The translations under genes and the position numbers were made by a program. Positions 37,401 through 43,440 of a stretch of 64,000 nt of DNA are shown here, piece after piece. Positions within the stretch are counted from its first letter, which is position 1; every line of letters begins with the position of its first letter. The notes under the pieces are model-generated. The model saw nothing but the letters and a program-made list of their open reading frames with translations, searched no databases and was not told the DNA's origin. The stretch is from Lachnospiraceae bacterium (GTDB lineage: Bacteria; Bacillota; Clostridia; Lachnospirales; Lachnospiraceae), in the NCBI GenBank assembly GCA_015057625.1, contig SVDZ01000008.1:1-64000 (forward strand), given 5' to 3'.

Positions 37401-38542
37401 TTACCGCCACCACCTTCGTACTGCGGATGGCTGAAGTCACAATTTTCAACTGTGAGGTTTCTTGTCTTACCAATATCAAGTCCGTTTGATGTCATATGAA
37501 CAAGACTTGAATTTCCTGCCTGATATGTTGAAATATTCTTTGCAAAACAATTGATGTTTAGTGCAAACTTAATAAGAAATGCATTGTTTGCCTCATAAGC
37601 ACCTGTCCCGCTTGTCTTATAATCTTCCTCTCCCCATCCATTTGTCTTGCTGTTCATCTTATTTCCGATGGAGAAATCCATAAGTCCGACATTTTTCTGC
37701 TTAGGTGTAACCTTGTAAACCCTTGCGTTATCTCTGGTCTTCATCCAGTATCTTGTCGGAATATCAATCTCTATGGTTTTGTTAGATGAATTAACTGATT
37801 TTATCTGTCTGTAGAATGTAGTTCCCATTGTAGTTGGATTTACACTTGCATACCAAAATCCGCCCATGCTATGCTCGTCAATCCAGCTTTGGGTTCTGTC
37901 ACTTCTTATAATAACCCAGTCGCCGGCTTTGAGACTTCCTACATCATTTAAGTTAATTGTTGTAGTTGGTGTATTGGGAATATCTTTTGAGAGATAATAA
38001 GTTTTACCGTCATCAGAACTGTCCCATGTTCCACCGTTTGGAGAGACATTAATAATCTGACAGTAACGCATATTCTCTGCAAAACCCCTGATAAATGTCT
38101 TACCAACTCCGGCTCCCTTGAAAATAATGTTACTTCCTGTAATTCTGAGTGCTGAAGCATTTTCACCTGATGGTTTAACCTTGAACGTTCCTTCAGGAAG
38201 ATATACCGTTCCTCCTCCCGCATTTTGAACTGCATTGATAGCACTCTGGATTGCCGATGTCGAATCAGTCGCACCTGTTTTATCCGCACCATACTGAGTT
38301 ACATCTGCATAAGCACCGGCCATAGTTGTTGGTAAATCCTTCTCACCTTTTTCATATCCCGCATATGAAAAATCGTGCAAGAACTGTCCCTTACTATTTG
38401 TATATCCAGGAGTCCAATTTTCAGGATACAGCGCACTTCTCCATGTAGTCGCCGCATTGACTTTAGACACCTGCATACCCCCCGGTAACATTGTGAGTAT
38501 CATCGCACCCGATAATACCAGTGACATAACTTTTTTAATCAT
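34484..38542 (-). CDS. Giant secreted bifunctional beta-helix/GH18 enzyme with two CBM6-like domains
   Basis: This 1352-residue exported protein has a signal peptide (about 1-31) and a pectate-lyase-3/GH55-like beta-helix (about 45-560, opening DVTQYGADKTGATD and GGTVYLPEGTF). A CBM6/35-like domain (about 579-703) and a GH18 domain (about 716-992) follow; DGVDIDIE matches the catalytic DxxDxDxE. A second CBM6-like domain (about 1007-1134), a PTE(I/E/A) repeat linker (about 1136-1181) and the shared C-terminal module (about 1188-1352) complete it. The ATG at 38542 follows GGAGG by 8 nt; an upstream ATG overlaps that site. GH18 points to chitin or related GlcNAc polymers. The beta-helix substrate is uncertain; a beta-1,3-glucan is one option. 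Confidence 0.85.
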   Translation of the reverse strand: MIKKVMSLVLSGAMILTMLPGGMQVSKVNAATTWRSALYPENWTPGYTNSKGQFLHDFSYAGYEKGEKDLPTTMAGAYADVTQYGADKTGATDSTSAIQSAINAVQNAGGGTVYLPEGTFKVKPSGENASALRITGSNIIFKGAGVGKTFIRGFAENMRYCQIINVSPNGGTWDSSDDGKTYYLSKDIPNTPTTTINLNDVGSLKAGDWVIIRSDRTQSWIDEHSMGGFWYASVNPTTMGTTFYRQIKSVNSSNKTIEIDIPTRYWMKTRDNARVYKVTPKQKNVGLMDFSIGNKMNSKTNGWGEEDYKTSGTGAYEANNAFLIKFALNINCFAKNISTYQAGNSSLVHMTSNGLDIGKTRNLTVENCDFSHPQYEGGGGNGYGMNVCGQETLIKNCSSTSARHSFSFKYAYASGNVIYHYKSTDPKYGSDFHMYLSMSNLIDNEELNGDFVETNVRPYGGTAGNRHGFTSTQTVFWNTLGNRYKSGSSYIIDSRQYGYGYIIGTRGAATAVKTTPTVMSSTYGTVDTAPEDYKEGIGTADTLSPQSLYYDQLAKRLAREAGNNENTGNTQPNYTAKAIPGTINATDYYSASSEITSNQTDAGVRYVGNLVANSTLEYKVNVAKAGYYSVVAKAVSGNNNQARTITYYVDGEEVGKVDVINKTDWFDFQALKTSINIPSAGEHTIKLVTSGSVNISDLIFKNAEDEATTIPVVTNVEAGRRVVGYLPSYRTGNIDQIDYSALTHLCLAFMTYSNGTAKLQFSDNDVNRILTKCRANNVKVLVALGGGGGFNTSDGPLNTAEKREALANQIMSVVNKFGLDGVDIDIEVTDSNVWNNFESFCSLMSSKLKPNGKLFTMAVSSWFTDPIPKNAYTYFDFLNLMTYDENFGDGPVASMSMVNNMISYYRNKGISDDRMVIGVPFYGYGSGAKDYTYAQILAMDSANSTRDTYNGIYYNGATTIRSKAQFSQSYGGTMIWELGQDVFDDRSLLKVIKDVMATGNNGGTTEATVTNVPGTVSIDSYYDKSSAITIATENGIKYAGNLNNNTYLTYYIRVPEAGEYNINLGLAAGDVQWNAKNVTVKVNDNSVATIPVVGSSSWTTFIPHSASFNFKEAGAYKVTIVTEGGACNMADFTVTKKGTETPTEAPTEEPTEIPTEEPTEIPTEIPTEIPTEIPTEIPTEQAKKVTPAIKGFQLNPVSEGFRTVYYVDNYAGNAVEAGLIYGLADYISDADMVVGSNSDSVFSYKATEKGVAKFDYGTPQSASTFVMTMDYGTVSKAFLSEKLSVRAYVKLNDGTYKYSEIRKTSVFNVADSLYQRSKMVTEEFHNYLYNEILKVVDPTYEKVEYGWSVVVE
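34487..34981 (-). other. Shared C-terminal module, copy B (beta-helix/GH18 protein)
   Basis: These are the last ~165 residues. Motifs in order are GFQLNPVSEGFRTVYYV, GLIYGLADYIS, FVMTMDYG, LSVRAYVKLNDGTYKYS and HNYLYNEILKVVDPTY. Confidence 0.85.
35002..35128. repeat. 12-bp coding microrepeat in the PTE linker
   Basis: CTGTCGGTATTT-like 12-bp units, with CTCTTC variants, encode on the minus strand repeated PTEI/PTEE tetrapeptides between the second CBM6-like domain and the C-terminal module. Such repeats can vary in number between strains. Confidence 0.8.
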
Positions 38543-38587
38543 TGTTAATACCTCCATATTTTTTCCCGTTCAATTTTTCCAATTCAA

Positions 38588-38616
38588 ATAGTATAGATTA
38601 TATATATTTTCGTCAA
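38588..38616 (-). promoter_or_regulatory. Promoter of the beta-helix/GH18 gene
   Basis: On the minus strand TTGACG (38611-38616) and TACTAT (38588-38593) are 17 bp apart. The divergent intergenic region 38543-38980 also holds an extended -10 for the plus-strand gene (TGGTATTAT near 38858) and a possible structured leader. Nothing else was recognised there. Confidence 0.6.
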
Positions 38617-38884
38617 TTTTTTGTACTATTTTTAATTCTTTTTATACAATTTCACCGTGATTTTGCTACAAAATAATGGTATTATTCGACAATCCGTACT
38701 GTTTTTTTGTGCATTTTTTTAATTTATTGAACAGTTTTTATTGGAAAAAAAAAGCAAATGAATTATAATTATTTATATTGGAAAAAACTTTTCATATAGC
38801 GTATGATACGACACGGAAAAGAACATACAAAAATGTATAAATATCACCTTGCATATGGTATTATATAAATAGGTTTAATTATTG

Positions 38885-38941
38885 TCTCGGCTTAGTTTTT
38901 ACGGATAACATTTTATTACTTTTACACCATGTAAGCTGAGA
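38885..38941 (+). promoter_or_regulatory. Possible structured leader RNA of the phosphoribosyltransferase-like gene
   Basis: TCTCGGCTTA (38885-38894) pairs with TAAGCTGAGA (38932-38941) over 10 bp with one mismatch, closing a 37-nt loop in the 5' leader. No known riboswitch consensus was matched. Confidence 0.35.
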
Positions 38942-38980
38942 TCATTTCAAATAATATTACACTCGAAAGGAGATACGACT

Positions 38981-39628
38981 ATGGACGAAAGCAGAATTAT
39001 CAAATACTACTCACCTAAAGACCCTCGAATTGCAATCAAAGTAATTAACGGTCATTTTGCAACACCAAACTCTCATATCAACAGTTATCTTGATATGACC
39101 ACCATGAAAACACGTGCAAACGAAGCTGAGAGAATAGCCGTTGCAATGACCACATATTATAACCTTTTGGACAAACCAATTGATACAATTGTCAGTATGG
39201 ACGGAACAGGTGTCATTGGTGCTTACCTTGCCCGAGAGCTTACCGCAGCCGGAGTTTTATCTACAAATGCTCACAAAACTATTTATGTGGTAACTCCTGA
39301 ATTTGGTCCTGAAGGAATGATGATTTTCAGAGATAATCTCAAACCGGAAATTACAAACAAAAATGTTTTATTACTTGTGGCATCTACTTCAACCGGTAAG
39401 ACTATCAATGCAGCACTCAACTGCATCACTTACTATGGCGGAATTATTCAGGGTATTTCAGCCATCTTCAGCAATACAGATTCTATACAGGGATACCATA
39501 TTGATGCCCTCTTCCATGAAGAAGATATTCCTAACTATCAGGCTTATCAGACTCATGAGTGCCCATTCTGTAAGGAAGGCACCCCAATAGAAGCGATTGT
39601 AAACGGACACGGATACAGTTTATTATAA
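38981..39628 (+). CDS. Orotate-phosphoribosyltransferase-like protein with atypical PRPP loop
   Basis: This 215-residue protein has a type I phosphoribosyltransferase fold. The region expected to be the PRPP loop reads VLLLVASTSTGKT (about 129-141). It lacks the two acidic residues of the usual VxVDDxxTTG motif but keeps the TGKT end. SHINSYLDMT, SMDGTGVIGAYLA and a C-terminal ECPFCKEG (possible metal site or disulfide) stand out. Similar proteins in Lachnospiraceae are often labelled orotate phosphoribosyltransferase; that activity is not established from sequence. GAAAGGAGA precedes the ATG. It is monocistronic, with two hairpins downstream. Confidence 0.65.
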   Translation: MDESRIIKYYSPKDPRIAIKVINGHFATPNSHINSYLDMTTMKTRANEAERIAVAMTTYYNLLDKPIDTIVSMDGTGVIGAYLARELTAAGVLSTNAHKTIYVVTPEFGPEGMMIFRDNLKPEITNKNVLLLVASTSTGKTINAALNCITYYGGIIQGISAIFSNTDSIQGYHIDALFHEEDIPNYQAYQTHECPFCKEGTPIEAIVNGHGYSLL

Positions 39629-39681
39629 GAACAATGTGTCACTTACGGCACTTCGCGCGCGAGCTGCGCATCCTTGAGGAG

Positions 39682-39730
39682 CATTTTTATTTCATGGGGA
39701 AGTTCAAAGAACTTTCCTATGAAATAAATG
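39682..39730 (+). terminator. First of two downstream hairpins of the phosphoribosyltransferase-like gene
   Basis: A long, slightly imperfect stem (TTTATTTCAT, then AAGTTC, with complements) has a short loop. It lacks a strong T tract and precedes a canonical terminator by a few bases. Confidence 0.55.
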
Positions 39731-39734
39731 CAAT

Positions 39735-39784
39735 AAAAAAACACGTTTCATTCTGATTACTCATCATTATGAAACGTGTTTTTA
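39735..39784. terminator. Bidirectional terminator
   Basis: AAAACACGTTTCAT and its complement form a stem flanked by A and T runs between the converging phosphoribosyltransferase-like and ANTAR genes. Confidence 0.85.
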
Positions 39785-39795
39785 TTTACATTAGT

Positions 39796-40350
39796 CTATT
39801 CACGATACATAATCGTCAATATCATCTTAGAAGTTTCAACCATATTGTTTCCGCTGTCCATGCTGTTCTTCTGGATATATCTATGCGCTTCGCTTTCTGA
39901 CATATTATTTTTCTCCATCAAAACTGCCTTTGCCTGCTCAACAATGGCTTTTTCTTCCGGTGTTCTTTCGTGATTCTTTCTTATCTTCTTACTTCGCCTT
40001 GACAGTATGTTATTTTCCATCATCTCAACTGTATTTAGAAAATCTCTGACCTTAATCGGCATCGTAAGTGTTGAAACTGATACTCCTGTCTCATCTCTGG
40101 CCAATCTCTCGGTAGATGCAATTAGCAAAACCTCAAATCTGCCCTCGACACTTTCTATTATTTCTGCATAATTCATGTCCGGCAACCTGTATCCACAAAT
40201 AATGATTCCCTCTTCAAAATCATACGCACGGCTAATCGCTTGAGATCCCGATGTACAACTTGCCACAGTACTATATCCATTTCGAATAAGAAGATTTTTA
40301 ATTGATTTGCTATCTTCCTGTTTAGGAAATGCTACGATAATACCTGCCAA
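39796..40350 (-). CDS. ANTAR-domain antiterminator with degenerate receiver
   Basis: This 184-residue two-domain regulator has a receiver-like domain (about 1-115) in which the usual phospho-accepting Asp position is replaced within GIIICGYRLPDM. A helical linker and a C-terminal ANTAR domain (about 128-184, ERTPEEKAIVEQAKAVLMEK then MSESEAHRYIQK) follow. ANTAR proteins bind paired RNA hairpins and prevent transcription termination. The start is TTG at 40350, set by GGAGG 7 nt upstream; the longer frame overlaps glnA. It lies 17 nt after glnA, a pairing described in other clostridia (NitR/GlnR type) and linked to nitrogen control. Confidence 0.85.
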   Translation of the reverse strand: MAGIIVAFPKQEDSKSIKNLLIRNGYSTVASCTSGSQAISRAYDFEEGIIICGYRLPDMNYAEIIESVEGRFEVLLIASTERLARDETGVSVSTLTMPIKVRDFLNTVEMMENNILSRRSKKIRKNHERTPEEKAIVEQAKAVLMEKNNMSESEAHRYIQKNSMDSGNNMVETSKMILTIMYRE

Positions 40351-40367
40351 TATGAAACCTCCATCTC

Positions 40368-41696
40368 TTAAATCCAATCAAGATATCTGTCGATTTCCCA
40401 ATCTGTAACCTGTGTGGTGTAATCCATCCACTCAGCTTTCTTGGCAATAATATATTTATCAAAAACATCCTCTCCAAGAACTCCTTTAACAAATTCTGAT
40501 GTCTGCATCTCTTTAACAGCATCATAAAGGTTCTTTGGAAGTGAATGAACATCTGCCTCTTTTCTTTCCTGTCTTGTCATCTGGAAAATATCTCTCTGTA
40601 CGCTTGCAGGTGGAACCATCTCGTTTTTAATTCCGTCAAGTCCTGCTGCAAGGCATACTGCCAATACCAGATATGGATTTGCAGCACTGTCCGGACATCT
40701 AAGTTCGATTCTTGTACTTGCACCTCTTGATGCAGGAACTCTCACCAATGGACTTCTGTTTGTAGCAGACCACGCAATGTATGTAGGTGCTTCAAATCCA
40801 GGAACAAGTCTCTTGTATGAGTTAACTATTGGATTTGTGATTGCACAGATGCTCTTCATCTTATCCATAATACCTGCGATAAAGCTGTATGCTTCTTTGC
40901 TGAGTCCTAACTCATCGTTCTCGTCAACAAATGCATTCTTTCCGTCTTTAAACAATGACATATTGATATGCATTCCCGAACCGCAAACTCCGTATTTTGG
41001 CTTTGGCATAAATGATGCATAAAGTCCGTGACGTTTTGCGATAGTCTTAACTGTAAGTTTAAATGTCATAACATTGTCAGCAGTAGCTAATGCTTCACCG
41101 TATTTAAAATCTATTTCATGCTGAGCCGGAGCAACTTCATGGTGTGAAGCCTCAATCTCAAACCCTAAATCTTCGAGATTTAATACCATATCACGTCTTG
41201 CATTTTCACCAAGGTCTGTTGGTGCAAGATCGAAATATCCAGCCTTCTCATGAGTAATTGTAGTAGGACATCCGTTATCATCTGTATGGAAAAGGAAAAA
41301 TTCACATTCAGGACCAACGTTGAATGTATATCCCATCTCTCTTGCTTTTGCAATTTCCTTCTTTAATATATATCTTGGATCACTCTCATATGGTGTTCCG
41401 TCAACCTTGTATACATCGCAAATCATTCTTGCAACTTTTCCCTGATGTGGTCTCCATGGTAAAATCTGGAAAGTGTTATAATCAGGATAAAGATACATAT
41501 CTGACTCCTCGATTCTGGCAAATCCTTCAATAGAAGAACCGTCAAACATTATTTTGTTGTCAAGAGCCTTTCCCAACTGACTTGATGTGATGGCAACATT
41601 TTTGAGCGTTCCAAAAAGATCTGTAAACTGAAGTCTGATAAACTCAATATCTTCTTCCTCAACTATTCTCATTATGTCCTGTCTTGTATATTTCAT
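40368..41696 (-). CDS. glnA: Glutamine synthetase type I
   Basis: It makes glutamine from glutamate, ammonia and ATP. The 442-residue subunit matches the shorter GSI-alpha class found in Firmicutes. Visible are [19 protein letters not shown] (about 51-69), the metal-site [21 protein letters not shown] and the ATP-binding [24 protein letters not shown] follows. TAGGAGGT precedes the ATG. The downstream ANTAR gene is coupled to it. The product feeds purF, purL, gatCAB and carbamoyl phosphate synthesis encoded nearby. Confidence 0.97.
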   Translation of the reverse strand: MKYTRQDIMRIVEEEDIEFIRLQFTDLFGTLKNVAITSSQLGKALDNKIMFDGSSIEGFARIEESDMYLYPDYNTFQILPWRPHQGKVARMICDVYKVDGTPYESDPRYILKKEIAKAREMGYTFNVGPECEFFLFHTDDNGCPTTITHEKAGYFDLAPTDLGENARRDMVLNLEDLGFEIEASHHEVAPAQHEIDFKYGEALATADNVMTFKLTVKTIAKRHGLYASFMPKPKYGVCGSGMHINMSLFKDGKNAFVDENDELGLSKEAYSFIAGIMDKMKSICAITNPIVNSYKRLVPGFEAPTYIAWSATNRSPLVRVPASRGASTRIELRCPDSAANPYLVLAVCLAAGLDGIKNEMVPPASVQRDIFQMTRQERKEADVHSLPKNLYDAVKEMQTSEFVKGVLGEDVFDKYIIAKKAEWMDYTTQVTDWEIDRYLDWI

Positions 41697-41751
41697 TTCT
41701 ACCTCCTAAACCAGATAACCTGTTTTTTGTTATCAGTGTTCTCTATTTCCG

Positions 41752-41780
41752 ATAATAGCAAACCCTACAACCATAGTCAA
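41752..41780 (-). promoter_or_regulatory. Promoter of glnA
   Basis: On the minus strand TTGACT (41775-41780) and TATTAT (41752-41757) are 17 bp apart. The ~50-nt leader has a small hairpin (GATAAC/GTTATC) just before the Shine-Dalgarno. It has a 9-nt loop and does not match the paired hexaloop hairpins expected for ANTAR binding. Confidence 0.7.
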
Positions 41781-41819
41781 TAAATAACATTTCTTTCTTC
41801 TTATTTTTAATGTAATCTC

Positions 41820-41848
41820 TTGCTTTTATTTTTTATACATTATAGAAT
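41820..41848 (+). promoter_or_regulatory. Promoter of the L,D-transpeptidase/RNase H pair
   Basis: TTGCTT (41820-41825) and TAGAAT (41843-41848) are separated by 17 bp on the plus strand, 60 bp before the start codon. Confidence 0.6.
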
Positions 41849-41907
41849 AATCATTGCAAATGAACTTATTTCTATTTTACAGTTAAATACCTTGGAGATT
41901 ATATATA

Positions 41908-42705
41908 ATGTCAAAAGATAAATTTTATGAATACTTTGCTGTTTTTTTAATTACTGTAGTTGTCATAGCTATGGGCATTATTATGTTCGTCAATTCAAAA
42001 AACAGCAATTCTTCAGCTCACGCTGACAAAACCACAAAAAATGAAGTCATATCTTCAGATAATAAAAATCTGATTGAAGACAAATCAGATGAAGATATCA
42101 CTTCAGAGATTGAATCAGCCACAGAAGAAGCCACAACTACTAATTACAAAAAATTAATCAACTTCAAAGCAGATTACCCATTTATGATAAAAGTAAACCT
42201 CGCCAAACAATGGGTTTGTGTTTACGGTTTAGATTGGGATGGTCATTATTCCGTTCCATACAAAATCTTCGTCTGCTCTTCAGGACGAAATGCCGGTTCC
42301 ACCCCAACCGGAGCATTCACCATCTACGAAAAATACGAATGGCGAATGATGGTAGACAACAGTTTTGCCCAGTATGCAGTTCGATTTAACGGTCCGATAA
42401 TGTTCCATTCTGTTCCTTACTATTCGACACACAAGAATGATTTGGAAGTTGAGGAATACAACAAACTTGGAACTCCGGCTTCACTTGGCTGTGTACGTTT
42501 AAATGTAAAAAGCGTTAAATGGATTTACGACCACTGCACTATGGGAACCAAAGTAATCGTATATTCCATGAAAAATGAAAAAGCCCCACTGGAATTACCT
42601 AAATTAAAGAAAGCAAAATCCAAAGGAAAACTTGCGGGTTGGGACCCTACCGATCCTGACGCCAATAATCCTTGGAAGGAAAAATCAGCAGGGAGGGACA
42701 ACTAA
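41908..42705 (+). CDS. Membrane-anchored L,D-transpeptidase (YkuD)
   Basis: This 265-residue cell-wall cross-linking enzyme has an N-terminal membrane helix (about 10-30), an acidic Ser/Thr-rich linker (about 35-78) and a YkuD domain (about 88-225). The catalytic motif is HSVPYY followed by SLGCVRL (Cys near 195), with GSTPTGAFTIY as the usual strand. It would form 3-3 peptide links or attach proteins to peptidoglycan outside the membrane. GGAG lies 10 nt before the ATG. The RNase H gene begins 3 nt after its stop. Confidence 0.9.
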   Translation: MSKDKFYEYFAVFLITVVVIAMGIIMFVNSKNSNSSAHADKTTKNEVISSDNKNLIEDKSDEDITSEIESATEEATTTNYKKLINFKADYPFMIKVNLAKQWVCVYGLDWDGHYSVPYKIFVCSSGRNAGSTPTGAFTIYEKYEWRMMVDNSFAQYAVRFNGPIMFHSVPYYSTHKNDLEVEEYNKLGTPASLGCVRLNVKSVKWIYDHCTMGTKVIVYSMKNEKAPLELPKLKKAKSKGKLAGWDPTDPDANNPWKEKSAGRDN

Positions 42706-42708
42706 AAT

Positions 42709-43377
42709 ATGGCTAAATACTACGCAGTTAAGGTTGGAAACACAACCGGTATATTTGACAATTGGGAAGAATGCAAGGCAAGTGTAAACGGATTCCCCGG
42801 CGCATTATACAAAAGCTTCACAAACATTTCAGAAGCCTACAATTATATGGGCTGGGAGATGAAACAGATGTCACTGTTTGATTTGGAAGAAGACAATGTA
42901 TCGCCTACAGGTTCAACTGCAATCACTTTAAAAGAAGAAGGAATGCCTTATTCTGACAACAAACATGCCATTGCTTATGTGGACGGAAGTTTCAACAGTG
43001 CCACCGGAGTTTTCGGATACGGTGTGGTTATGTTTTATGACGGTGAAGAGATTCATCTTTCAGGAATGGGTGACGATGAAGAATTAGCAGCTATGAGAAA
43101 TGTTGCCGGAGAAATTGCAGGTTCTATGGAAGCAATTCGTTTTTCACTGGAAAAGGGTTGCCATGAAGTAATCATCTATCACGACTACGAAGGCATAGCA
43201 AAATGGCCTTTAGGTCTTTGGAAAACAAACAAAAAAGGTACCAAAGATTACAAAGCATATTATGATAAATCTAAAAATTCCATCAAGATTCTCTTTGAAA
43301 AAGTAAAAGGACATTCGGGAGATAAATATAACGACCTTGCGGATGCCCTTGCAAAGAAGGCTTGTGGTGTAGAATAA
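42709..43377 (+). CDS. rnhA: Ribonuclease H with N-terminal hybrid-binding domain
   Basis: This 222-residue RNase HI type enzyme removes RNA from RNA/DNA hybrids. The N-terminal RHBD/viroplasmin domain (about 1-48) has KYYAVKVGNTTGIF and YKSFTNISEAYNYM. The catalytic domain (about 82-220) has four acidic residues in YVDGSF, NVAGEIAGS, YHDYEG and HSGDKYNDLAD. It sits 3 nt behind the L,D-transpeptidase gene and is co-transcribed with it, an operon of unrelated functions. Confidence 0.9.
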   Translation: MAKYYAVKVGNTTGIFDNWEECKASVNGFPGALYKSFTNISEAYNYMGWEMKQMSLFDLEEDNVSPTGSTAITLKEEGMPYSDNKHAIAYVDGSFNSATGVFGYGVVMFYDGEEIHLSGMGDDEELAAMRNVAGEIAGSMEAIRFSLEKGCHEVIIYHDYEGIAKWPLGLWKTNKKGTKDYKAYYDKSKNSIKILFEKVKGHSGDKYNDLADALAKKACGVE

Positions 43378-43389
43378 TTATTAACTCAA

Positions 43390-43420
43390 AAAAGGACAGT
43401 TGCCAAGCAACTGCCCTTTT
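43390..43420. terminator. Bidirectional terminator
   Basis: A 14-bp stem with one mismatch (43390-43403 with 43407-43420) has A/T runs on both sides, between the RNase H and GH18 genes. Confidence 0.85.
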
Positions 43421-43440
43421 TATTTTTATCTGTTTTCTAT

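Noticed and set aside
41697..41740. ANTAR-target double hairpin in the glnA leader
   Set aside because: Only one small hairpin with a 9-nt loop is present, without the paired hexaloops.
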